In this document: positions 1-6,264 of the stretch, one piece after another
Layout: each line of letters starts with the position of its first letter
Position numbering within the stretch: position 1 is the first letter of the stretch
Assembly: GCA_945861165.1 (NCBI GenBank)
Contig: CAMATO010000031.1
Span: 1-11,376 of the forward strand
Reading direction: 5' to 3'
Source of the DNA: Bifidobacterium breve
GTDB taxonomy: Bacteria; Actinomycetota; Actinomycetes; S36-B12; UBA5976
DNA length: 11,376 bases
Program-made: the position numbers and the translations under genes
Notes under the pieces: model-generated
The model's database searches: none
What the model saw: the letters and a program-made list of their open reading frames with translations, nothing else
Told to the model about the DNA's origin: nothing

Positions 1-1223
1 ACAGTGTCACCAATCAATACACCTTTACGAATGATTTCTTCTTGGTTATGCAGAGTTGCCATAGAAACTGTGGATCCAGCAACTTTGATCGGTTGCATAA
101 CTGCAAATGGAGTAACACGTCCAGTTCTTCCCACATTTACTTCAATGTCAATTAATTTTGTTCGCACAACTTCTGGTGCATATTTATAGGCAACAGCCCA
201 TCTAGGCGTTCTGGAGGTGGCGCCAAGATTTTTTTGAGCAATTATGTCATTAACTTTTACTACTACCCCATCAATTTCATGGCTTAATTCTCTGCGCTTA
301 TTACCAAATTCTTCAATAAAGCTAATGACACTTTCTAAATCTTTTGTCACCCTGGTGGTATTTGCTACTGGAAGTCCCAGGTTTCCTAAAGCTTTATAAG
401 CCTCATTTTGGGTTTTGAATTCAAATCCTTCTAATGCACCTATTCCATGCACGACAAGTTTTAATCTAGAAAGAGAAGCAGTTGAACGATTGAATTCTGA
501 TTTAAGTTTTTCTATACGAGCTTCTGTTTTATTTTCACTTTGCGCCAAAGCTAATTCTTCTTCTCGTTTATCAACACGTTGGCGAATTGTTCCGGCTGCG
601 GCATTTCGAGGATTAGCAAAAGGGGTTCTTCCTAAATCCATAACTTCATTATTTAAAGAATCAAAATCTTTCAAATCAAAATAAACTTCACCACGTACTT
701 CAATGACACTGGGGATCTTGGCCCCATTGGATTCTTTTAATAATCTTGGGACTGTGGGAATAAATTGAGTGTTGTAGGTGACATCTTCACCAACACGACC
801 ATCTCCTCTAGTTGCTACCCGAGATAATTTGCCATCCAGATATAAAAGATTAAGAGCTAATCCATCAACTTTTAATTCACAAATTGTTTCAGGCAAACCA
901 TTTGTGCTTTTACTGACTCGATTGGCCCATTCTGCTAACTCTTCAACGTCAAACACATCTTCCAAACTCATCATTCGTACACGGTGCTCAACTGGTTCAA
1001 ATAATTCTGATGCCACCCCACCCACTGATTGAGTTGGTGAATCTTGGGTTACTAATTCTGGGTATTTTGTTTCAAGTGCTTCTAATTCTTTAAATGATTT
1101 GTCATATTCGTCATCAGAAATGGTTGGGGAATCAAGCACATAATATTGACGTCTGGCATCTTCGATAATTTCAACAAGTTCTGACCATCGATTTTTTGAG
1201 GAGTCAGGAATTAATTTAGCCAT
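1..1223 (-). CDS. ligA: NAD-dependent DNA ligase LigA, N-terminal 407 residues (3' end beyond window)
   Basis: LigA seals nicks in duplex DNA using NAD+ in replication and repair. The reading frame on the minus strand starts at ATG 1221-1223 and remained open wherever I translated it, up to the left edge, so the C-terminal part (rest of the OB fold, zinc finger, HhH, BRCT) is outside the window. What is seen: an N-terminal Ia-like region with YYVLDSPTISDDEYD and the DSPTQSVGG motif, the adenylation motif KVDG with the AMP-accepting lysine at about residue 118, FANPRNAAAGTIRQ near 200-213, EIDGVVVKV, the AYK motif lysine near 347, GRTGRVTPFAV, and ATLHN near 387 opening the OB fold. The family is usually about 670-690 residues, so roughly 60% is present. 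The start lies 15 bp after the stop of the mnmA remnant, with a weak AGG upstream. It is probably the last or a late gene of the cysteine desulfurase operon. Identification is very secure. Confidence 0.97.
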   Translation of the reverse strand, partial: MAKLIPDSSKNRWSELVEIIEDARRQYYVLDSPTISDDEYDKSFKELEALETKYPELVTQDSPTQSVGGVASELFEPVEHRVRMMSLEDVFDVEELAEWANRVSKSTNGLPETICELKVDGLALNLLYLDGKLSRVATRGDGRVGEDVTYNTQFIPTVPRLLKESNGAKIPSVIEVRGEVYFDLKDFDSLNNEVMDLGRTPFANPRNAAAGTIRQRVDKREEELALAQSENKTEARIEKLKSEFNRSTASLSRLKLVVHGIGALEGFEFKTQNEAYKALGNLGLPVANTTRVTKDLESVISFIEEFGNKRRELSHEIDGVVVKVNDIIAQKNLGATSRTPRWAVAYKYAPEVVRTKLIDIEVNVGRTGRVTPFAVMQPIKVAGSTVSMATLHNQEEIIRKGVLIGDT

Positions 1224-1238
1224 TTGACCTAAATTTAA

Positions 1239-1388
1239 TTAACTACGAGTGGTTGTTACTACATTGCCACTACTAATTACTCGCGTGTTGTCATAAAGGC
1301 AATAGTTTGACCTGGAGTTAATCCGGTTAGTGGTAGCAACTGAAGAATCAACACCACTACTCATGGCCGCAACTACACATTTAGTCAT
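1239..1388 (-). pseudogene. mnmA: Remnant of tRNA 2-thiouridylase MnmA: N- and C-termini joined by a large internal deletion
   Basis: MnmA installs the 2-thio group on U34 of tRNA Lys, Glu and Gln, using sulfur from a cysteine desulfurase. Only a 49-residue frame remains. Its first residues contain MSSGVDSSVAT, the PP-loop that begins MnmA (family consensus SGGVDSS). Directly after it, in the +1 frame (1295-1333), the DNA reads PLTGLTPGQTIAF, and then back in the first frame YDNTRVISSGNVV followed by the stop. Together these give the normal MnmA C-terminus (PGQ...YD..RV.GS). The family is about 360 residues, so about 300 codons, including both catalytic cysteines, are absent. One extra base in the TTT run (plus-strand AAA 1295-1297) would put the C-terminal piece in a single frame. 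The start codon overlaps the stop of the upstream cysteine desulfurase (ATGA), and the gene order desulfurase-mnmA-ligA is the usual actinobacterial one. It cannot be a working enzyme. An assembly collapse is the main alternative to a true deletion. Confidence 0.85.
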
Positions 1389-2560
1389 TTCTTAGCCGTT
1401 GGCTTTCCTGCTCTTTTAGCTCTTTCCACAATTGCTGGTAAAACTTGCATGACCGCATCAACATCATCAGGAATTGATGTCGCACCAAATGAAAATCTAA
1501 TTGAAGCTCTTGCCGTAACTTCGTCTCTGCCCATGGCCATAAGTACATGTGATGGTTGTGGAATTCCTGCAGAACAAGCAGAGCCAGTTGAGCATTCAAT
1601 TCCTTGGGCATCAAGCAACATTAAGAGTGAATCACCTTCGCAACCGTTAAATGAAAAATGAACATTACCTGGTAATCGATTTTCTGGATCTCCATTTAGT
1701 ACTACATCTGAAACTTGATCTTGAATTCTTTTAATCAAATCATTTCGTAAAGAAGTTAATCTAGTTGCTCTAGCAAATCTTTGCGTTACCGCTGTTGTAA
1801 CAGCTGCCGCAAAACCAGCAATTAATGGTGCGGCCAGAGTTCCTGATCTAACATCTCGTTCTTGCCCACCACCATGAAGTAGTGGTGTTAATTCAACATC
1901 TCTTTTTAAAACTAGAGCACCGATTCCATGCGGTCCACCAACTTTATGACCTGTAACTGTCATGGCATCTAAATCAGTATTTTCAAAATGAACTTCTAAA
2001 CAACCTACAGCTTGTACTGCGTCTGAATGAATTGCAGTTTTATATTGATGAGCTATTTTTACTAATTCTGCAATTGGCTGCACTGTGCCAACTTCATTAT
2101 TAGCCCACATCACAGTTACGAGCGCTACATCATCAGGATTTTTTTCAAATGCTTTGCTTAAAGTTTCTGGCAGTACTCTGCCATATTTATCAACGGGCAA
2201 GATTTCTACTACTGCACCTTCATGTTCGCCTAACCACAAAACAGGATCTAACACAGCATGATGTTCAACTGCTGAAACTAATATTCTTTTCTTATTTTTG
2301 TCCTTACTTTGTGCCGCCCAAAATAATCCTTTAACAGCTAAATTGTTAGCTTCAGTGCCACCACCAGTGAAAATAATTTCAATTGGTCTTGCACCAAGTG
2401 CGGCCGCAATTATTACTCTACATTCTTCCACAACTTTTTGAGCTCTTCTGCCTGAAGAATGCAGAGAGGATGGATTTCCAACTTGTGCCAATTCAGCATT
2501 GAGAGCAGCAATAGATACAGCCAACATAGGCGTAGTTGCAGCGTGATCTAAATAAGTCAT
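1385..2560 (-). CDS. iscS: Cysteine desulfurase (PLP-dependent, IscS/NifS family)
   Basis: This cytosolic enzyme removes sulfur from L-cysteine as an enzyme-bound persulfide for Fe-S cluster assembly and tRNA thiolation, leaving alanine. The 391-residue length fits the class V aminotransferase family. Visible motifs: YLDHAATTP at the N-terminus, TGGGTEANN (65-73) for cofactor phosphate binding, His100 in VEHHAV stacking on the pyridoxal ring, Asp180 in HSDAVQ, the Schiff-base lysine Lys206 in TGHKVGGPHG, and the persulfide cysteine Cys329 in STGSACSAG. All key residues are present, so it should be active. Its TGA overlaps the ATG of the mnmA remnant, as expected for the desulfurase that normally feeds MnmA; that partner is broken here. 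It starts 19 bp after the thioredoxin-TPR gene with no strong Shine-Dalgarno sequence. The iscS symbol follows the actinobacterial neighbourhood; IscS and NifS cannot be told apart from sequence alone. Confidence 0.95.
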   Translation of the reverse strand: MTYLDHAATTPMLAVSIAALNAELAQVGNPSSLHSSGRRAQKVVEECRVIIAAALGARPIEIIFTGGGTEANNLAVKGLFWAAQSKDKNKKRILVSAVEHHAVLDPVLWLGEHEGAVVEILPVDKYGRVLPETLSKAFEKNPDDVALVTVMWANNEVGTVQPIAELVKIAHQYKTAIHSDAVQAVGCLEVHFENTDLDAMTVTGHKVGGPHGIGALVLKRDVELTPLLHGGGQERDVRSGTLAAPLIAGFAAAVTTAVTQRFARATRLTSLRNDLIKRIQDQVSDVVLNGDPENRLPGNVHFSFNGCEGDSLLMLLDAQGIECSTGSACSAGIPQPSHVLMAMGRDEVTARASIRFSFGATSIPDDVDAVMQVLPAIVERAKRAGKPTAKK

Positions 2561-2579
2561 GGCTTTAAGTTTAGACGAT

Positions 2580-3500
2580 TTAGAACAATGCGCTTGCTAG
2601 GTCTCTTCGAGCCTTAATTACCTCAGGGTCACTATCTCCCACCACCATAAATAACTCTAAAAGCCTTGCTCTTAATTTGTCTCTATCTTCACCACTTGAA
2701 ATTTTTATGGCATTAATTAATATCGCAAATCCTGCGCCAGGATTTCCTTTCATTAATTCAAGATCAGCCAAATCCATTTGACTAGCGAAATCTTTGCGAT
2801 CACTTGCTTTTTGCAAAACAACATTGGGATCTAATTTGGATGCTCTTTCCAATAATCCCACCTGAGCAAGTCCTGCTAATGCAACTTGATCTGCTGGATT
2901 TTGATTTATCATTTCTTTATAGGCATTAGTGGCTGCACCAAAATCACCTTTTTCAATGGCATTAAATGCAGCTTCTAATCTGGGATCAATTTGTTCTTCT
3001 TCAACAACTGGTACTTCTTCTTGAACTTCTGTGTTGATTGTTCCGTTAATACCTTGTTCGGCTGCAATTCTTAAAACTTCTTCAATAACTTGGCGAAGTT
3101 CAGCTTCAGGAATCGCTCCTTGAAATAGTGGACCAGCAGATTCACCAATTACCGCAAATACAGCCGGAATTGATTGAACCTGAAACATTTGGGAAAGTCT
3201 GGGATTGGCATCAACATCAATTTTTGCTAAAACAAATCGGCCTTTATATTCAGCAGCTAATTTTTCTAAAAGTGGTGAAAGTTGTTTACAGGGACCACAC
3301 CATTCAGCCCACAGATCAACAATTACTGGAACTGTTTTAGAAGTATCTATAACTTTTTGTTGAAAATCTTCTTCGTTAACATCAACGACAACACCTGCTG
3401 GCGCATTTGCTAAAGCTTGGGTTGCCATACTTTGGTCTTTTTTAGATTGAGCCAGCGCACCTAAATCGATTGCGCCTCGCATCGGAATCTGACTACTCAA
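2580..3500 (-). CDS. Thioredoxin-domain TPR protein (YbbN/CnoX-like co-chaperone)
   Basis: The protein has 306 residues. A thioredoxin fold spans about 38-145, with the redox motif WCGPC at 67-71 and the cis-proline in SIPAV at 111-115. An acidic linker (EVQEEVPVVEEEQ, 158-170) leads into a helical C-terminal region (172-300) that reads as degenerate tetratricopeptide repeats, such as AFNAIEKGDFGAATNAYKEMINQNP. This is the YbbN/CnoX architecture, known in E. coli as a chaperone-like holdase that protects and hands over oxidised clients; the active CXXC here suggests thiol-disulfide activity too. The start is TTG at 3498-3500, with GAGG about 10 nt upstream. An in-frame ATG at 3480-3482 (residue 7, MRGAIDLG) has no Shine-Dalgarno sequence and is the alternative start. 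A 45-bp gap separates it from the hydrolase upstream. No signal peptide is visible, so it should be cytosolic. Confidence 0.93.
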   Translation of the reverse strand: MSSQIPMRGAIDLGALAQSKKDQSMATQALANAPAGVVVDVNEEDFQQKVIDTSKTVPVIVDLWAEWCGPCKQLSPLLEKLAAEYKGRFVLAKIDVDANPRLSQMFQVQSIPAVFAVIGESAGPLFQGAIPEAELRQVIEEVLRIAAEQGINGTINTEVQEEVPVVEEEQIDPRLEAAFNAIEKGDFGAATNAYKEMINQNPADQVALAGLAQVGLLERASKLDPNVVLQKASDRKDFASQMDLADLELMKGNPGAGFAILINAIKISSGEDRDKLRARLLELFMVVGDSDPEVIKARRDLASALF

Positions 3501-3545
3501 TTTATTTACGCCTCACTAAGTTTGATACTTCTACTGTACTAATTA

Positions 3546-4283
3546 CTAAATATCGTTCCACTTCTCCATTGGACCATCCCATAAAATTGGTAGAGGCACC
3601 TTACTTGGAGCAATCATTTTCACAATTTCGTTTAAGACAACTTGGACACTAATTTCCCCAACCCATAAATGCTTAGCCCCAGCTGCTGGCACAATTTGTA
3701 TGTTGGGTGCCACACTAAATCTTTCTTTTGCTTCATCTGGTTTTAAGTAATCATCAAATTCTGGAATGAGTGCTACCACCGGAAATAAAACATTTTTCCA
3801 TTTTGCTAACTCCTCTTGGGTGGTAAATCTAAGTGGAGGTGAGAGAAGAATTACTCCAGTTAAGTCTTGATCATAGGCGTGACGAAGTGTGACATCGGTA
3901 CCAAAAGACCAACCCACGACATAGGGTTTTCCTAAATTATGGTCTTTGACATATCTAATTGCAGCTAATAAATCTTTACCTTCATTGTTTGAAGAATCAA
4001 AAGATCCAGAACTCGTTCCTAATTTGCTACAAGTTCCTCGCGTGTTAAATCTTAAAATATTAATTCCAGCAAGAGCCGGCAGTCTCCAAGACATTTTTCT
4101 ATAAAGATGACTATCGGTGTTTCCACCATGCGTAGGTAGTGGATGAACCGTAATAATTGTTGCTATTGCTTTACCTTGGATTGGTGAAGCTAATTCTCCA
4201 ATTAAATTTTCACCATCAGAAGTTATTAAATTAATTAACTCTCTCTTGGCCGGTAATACGCTGTTGGCCACAATTTCAGTCAT
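3546..4283 (-). CDS. Alpha/beta hydrolase, substrate unknown
   Basis: This 245-residue single-domain alpha/beta hydrolase has the nucleophile elbow GWSFG at 124-128 (Ser126) following a hydrophobic strand (YVVGWSFG). The oxyanion-side segment HPLPTHGGNTDSHLYR (47-62) and the strand INILRFNTRGTC (74-85) are typical of dienelactone-hydrolase and KANL3/Tex30-like short hydrolases. His205 in AGAKHLWVG is the probable catalytic histidine, and one of the acidic residues at 175-178 (EFDD) the probable acid. No signal peptide or membrane segment is seen. The start codon lies inside the last codons of the zinc-ribbon gene (8-nt overlap, GATGACTGA), so the two are translationally coupled. The substrate cannot be inferred; context with NucS and a zinc-ribbon protein does not point to a pathway. 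Family membership is secure, function is not. Confidence 0.85.
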   Translation of the reverse strand: MTEIVANSVLPAKRELINLITSDGENLIGELASPIQGKAIATIITVHPLPTHGGNTDSHLYRKMSWRLPALAGINILRFNTRGTCSKLGTSSGSFDSSNNEGKDLLAAIRYVKDHNLGKPYVVGWSFGTDVTLRHAYDQDLTGVILLSPPLRFTTQEELAKWKNVLFPVVALIPEFDDYLKPDEAKERFSVAPNIQIVPAAGAKHLWVGEISVQVVLNEIVKMIAPSKVPLPILWDGPMEKWNDI

Positions 4284-4575
4284 CTAAATCTCTTTTATGT
4301 TTCTTGCGATCACTATTCCAACAAGGAGTGTGCCAATGTCGACGTTCTTCTAATTCACCAACAACGTAAGCAACAATATGCGGGGTGGCAGGTCTTATTT
4401 CTTGATCACAACCTGGACATCTATAAGCCTTAGTGGCAGCAGATCCGGTGACTCTTCTGACGATCCAATCATCATCTGACCAATTTTCACTTCTTTGAAT
4501 GCCTAGTAAACGATCAACGTTAAATTCTTCACTTTCGTCTTTTTTTGAATTCTTTGGTCTATTTCTTCTAGGCAT
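4276..4575 (-). CDS. Small zinc-ribbon-like conserved actinobacterial protein next to nucS
   Basis: This 99-residue protein has a basic, disordered N-terminus (MPRRNRPKNSKK) and a central stretch DDDWIVRRVTGSAATKAYRCPGCDQEIRP. A likely metal site consists of Cys53 and Cys56 (CPGC) plus His80/His82 and Cys85 in HWHTPCW. The C-terminus is again highly charged. Proteins of this kind next to nucS are familiar in high-GC Actinobacteria, where they carry the same core (VRRV.G.AATK.YRCPGCDQEI and RHWHT.CW). They are often labelled ATP/GTP-binding, but no P-loop is visible here. The basic ends and zinc ribbon would suit nucleic acid or protein binding; that is inference. It begins 9 bp after the nucS stop and overlaps the hydrolase start, indicating one transcript. 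Function unknown. Confidence 0.85.
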   Translation of the reverse strand: MPRRNRPKNSKKDESEEFNVDRLLGIQRSENWSDDDWIVRRVTGSAATKAYRCPGCDQEIRPATPHIVAYVVGELEERRHWHTPCWNSDRKKHKRDLDD

Positions 4576-4584
4576 TTTTATATT

Positions 4585-5256
4585 CTAGAACAGTCTTTCG
4601 TCTTTGCGATCTAAACCACGTAACGCATCGTAATCAACCACAACACAACGTATTCCTCTGTCTTCAGCTAAGACTTTGGCTTGAGGTTTGATTTCTTGAG
4701 CGGCAAATACTCCGCCTACTGGAGCAATTAATCCGTCTCGATTTAGTAATTCCAAATATCTAGTTAATTGCTCAACCCCATCAATATCGCCACGTCTTTT
4801 TATTTCTACAGCTACATTATTGCCATTTTCATCCTTACAAAGTAAATCAACAGGACCAATTGCTGTTGGATATTCTCTTCTAATTAGTTGCCAATCTTTA
4901 CCAAAAGTTTCTACGTGTTCTGCAAGTAATTCTTGTAGGTGTGCTTCCACCCCATCTTTAACTAAACCTGGATCAACACCTAACTCGTGCACTGAATTAT
5001 GAAATACTTGACTAACTGTTATTACTAATCTTTCTCCGGCTTTATTTTCAACCGTAATTATTTTTTTATCCGTTTCATTAGTTTCTGTGGTAAAACATGG
5101 TGGGCTCATCCAGTTAAGTGGTTTGTAAGCTCGATCATCGGCGTGAATAGAAACCGATCCATCAGCTTTAAAAAGAATTAATCGGGTTGCTGCGGACAAA
5201 TGGGCGGTAAGCCTCCCCACATAATCAACCGTGCAGGTAGCAACTAATAAACGCAT
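4585..5256 (-). CDS. nucS: NucS/EndoMS mismatch-specific endonuclease
   Basis: NucS cuts both strands at mismatched bases and is the core of the MutS/MutL-independent mismatch repair of Actinobacteria and many Archaea, working with the sliding clamp. The 223-residue protein has the usual two parts: an N-terminal beta-rich dimerisation/DNA-binding domain (about 1-110) and a C-terminal RecB-like nuclease domain. The nuclease core is visible as GPVDLLC with Asp137, Glu151 and Lys153 in VEIKRRG, then Gln163 in VEQLTRYLE. The 14-residue Asp-Glu spacing matches the archaeal enzyme. The extreme C-terminus, DERLF, fits the clamp-interacting tail described in this family. ATG at 5254-5256 was chosen because MRLLVATCTVDYVGRL is the conserved family start. 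It is divergent from the small membrane gene, with 6 bp or more between them, so the nucS promoter must overlap that gene's 5' end. Its distribution is a strong marker for Actinobacteria here. Confidence 0.97.
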   Translation of the reverse strand: MRLLVATCTVDYVGRLTAHLSAATRLILFKADGSVSIHADDRAYKPLNWMSPPCFTTETNETDKKIITVENKAGERLVITVSQVFHNSVHELGVDPGLVKDGVEAHLQELLAEHVETFGKDWQLIRREYPTAIGPVDLLCKDENGNNVAVEIKRRGDIDGVEQLTRYLELLNRDGLIAPVGGVFAAQEIKPQAKVLAEDRGIRCVVVDYDALRGLDRKDERLF

Positions 5257-5262
5257 ATCTCG

Positions 5263-5631
5263 ATGATGCCCGATGACTCAATATGCGCAACAATGGCTGT
5301 CATGATGACTTGGAGTAGCACCACCTATTTGACTCTTCCGTTACTGGTGGGATTTGGGTTATTAGTTTTAATTATGTTTTTGCGCTGGGCCTACAGTCCT
5401 AAAAAAACTTCTCTTATTGAAAGACCAACTAAAGCAAGCTTTAAAGATGATTACGGAGTTTTAGTGCCCATAGGAAATCCTGCAAATTATGCAGAGGGAG
5501 AAAAACTTCGACAAGAGTTAATTGCTCATAACATCAAAGCCACTTTGGCATTTACTTTAGAAGGACCACAATTAATGGTTTGGCCCGATGATGAAACAAA
5601 AGCAAGAAATTTAATACGCGGTCGCGTTTAA
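5263..5631 (+). CDS. Small single-pass membrane protein with DUF2007-like C-terminal domain
   Basis: From the first ATG this encodes 122 residues. One hydrophobic segment (about 22-43, YLTLPLLVGFGLLVLIMFLR) is followed by a basic stretch and a soluble domain of about 60 residues. That domain has the alternating pattern of DUF2007 putative signal-transducing domains: YGVLVPIGNPANYAEGEKLRQ, then a strand-rich middle, then LMVWPDDETKARNLI. The orientation is probably N-out with the domain in the cytosol, given the basic residues after the segment. The start is uncertain. ATG 5263 lies only 6 bp from the nucS start and has no Shine-Dalgarno sequence; ATGs at 5293, 5302 and 5305, just before the hydrophobic segment, would leave room for a divergent promoter. 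The stop is one base from the stop of the convergent adenosyltransferase. Function unknown; the DUF2007 link is by pattern only. Confidence 0.75.
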   Translation: MMPDDSICATMAVMMTWSSTTYLTLPLLVGFGLLVLIMFLRWAYSPKKTSLIERPTKASFKDDYGVLVPIGNPANYAEGEKLRQELIAHNIKATLAFTLEGPQLMVWPDDETKARNLIRGRV

Positions 5632-5632
5632 A

Positions 5633-6205
5633 TTATCTATTTGCTCCAGGTACCCACAACACATCGCCTTGTTCACGATTGCTGTAACGAGCTAACACAA
5701 ACAATAAATCAGAAAGTCTATTTAAATATCTTGCTGGAGTTTCCGTCATAACAATTTTGTGTTCAGTAAAAGCTGTCCACGTTGATCTTTCAGCTCGTCT
5801 AACAATTGTTCTCGCTAAGTGTAAAAGGGCTGCACCTGAACTTCCACCGGGAAGAATAAATGAACTTAGAGGTTCTAAAAATGAGTTGTAATGATCAATG
5901 GCTTTTTCTAATTCATCAACATAACTAGGTAAAACCCTTAATTGAGGATACTCACTCTTTTTTCCCACCGGAGTTGCCAAATCTGCACCAACATCAAACA
6001 AATCATTTTGCACTCGAGTAAGTAAATCTTTAATATCTTGATCCAAATTTCCCAATGCAATTACAACACCGATCGATGAATTAGCTTCATCAACGTCAGC
6101 AAATGCTTCGATTCTTAAATCTGTTTTTAAAGCCCGGGACATATCTCCCAAAGCAGTAGTTCCGTCATCACCGGTACGGGTATAGATGCGAGTGAGATTT
6201 ACCAT
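5633..6205 (-). CDS. pduO: Cob(I)yrinic acid a,c-diamide / cob(I)alamin adenosyltransferase, PduO type
   Basis: This enzyme transfers the 5'-deoxyadenosyl group of ATP to cob(I)alamin to make adenosylcobalamin, the cofactor of enzymes such as methylmalonyl-CoA mutase and class II ribonucleotide reductase. The 190-residue length matches the PduO/MMAB family. The N-terminal ATP-binding motif YTRTGDDGTTAL (8-19), the helix-bundle motif RIEAFADVDEANSSIG (31-46), the LPGGSSGAALLHLARTIVRRAER region (118-140) and the closing RYLNRLSDLLFVLARYSN (159-176) are all present and intact. It is adjacent and divergent to murA, a pairing also seen in mycobacteria (Rv1314c-Rv1315). A start at 6205 gives the family N-terminus with little or no room for a Shine-Dalgarno sequence, compatible with a leaderless message. 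No cobalamin biosynthesis genes or B12 riboswitch are seen here, so the role may be salvage of imported corrinoids. Confidence 0.95.
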   Translation of the reverse strand: MVNLTRIYTRTGDDGTTALGDMSRALKTDLRIEAFADVDEANSSIGVVIALGNLDQDIKDLLTRVQNDLFDVGADLATPVGKKSEYPQLRVLPSYVDELEKAIDHYNSFLEPLSSFILPGGSSGAALLHLARTIVRRAERSTWTAFTEHKIVMTETPARYLNRLSDLLFVLARYSNREQGDVLWVPGANR

Positions 6206-6264
6206 GAGTAAAGCCTATGTGTGAATTGGCGTTTACACACTTTGGTTGGGTACTCTGGTGAGTC
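6206..6264. promoter_or_regulatory. Divergent promoter region between the adenosyltransferase and murA
   Basis: These 59 bp must hold the start sites of both divergent genes. On the plus strand, TACTCT at 6251-6256 is a candidate -10 box for murA, eight bases before its ATG, with a candidate TTGGCG at 6226-6231 (spacing 19, long). On the minus strand, TAGGCT lies six bases before the adenosyltransferase ATG. Neither gene has a Shine-Dalgarno sequence, so both may be leaderless, a common arrangement in Actinobacteria. The hexamer calls are by eye and weak; the promoter function of the region follows from the divergent layout. Confidence 0.5.
6218..6239. repeat. Imperfect palindrome in the divergent promoter region
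   Basis: TGTGTGAA (6218-6225) and TTTACACA (6232-6239) form 8-bp inverted arms with a single G/T mismatch around the 6-bp spacer TTGGCG. It lies centrally between the two divergent starts, where it would overlap the putative -35 elements of both genes. This is the size and position of a dimeric regulator site, but no regulator is encoded nearby and a short palindrome can arise by chance. Confidence 0.3.

Noticed and set aside
415..1032. Open plus-strand frames of 84-89 codons inside the ligA region
   Set aside because: The minus-strand ligA frame covers this region with conserved motifs; the plus-strand frames have no recognisable protein pattern and are antisense shadows.
1381..1614. Minus-strand frame of 77 codons inside the cysteine desulfurase
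   Set aside because: It is an alternative frame of the desulfurase gene, including the Cys329 motif region; no independent start signal or family pattern.
6206..6264. Cobalamin riboswitch upstream of the adenosyltransferase
   Set aside because: The intergenic region is only 59 bp, and no B12-box or long structured leader is present.
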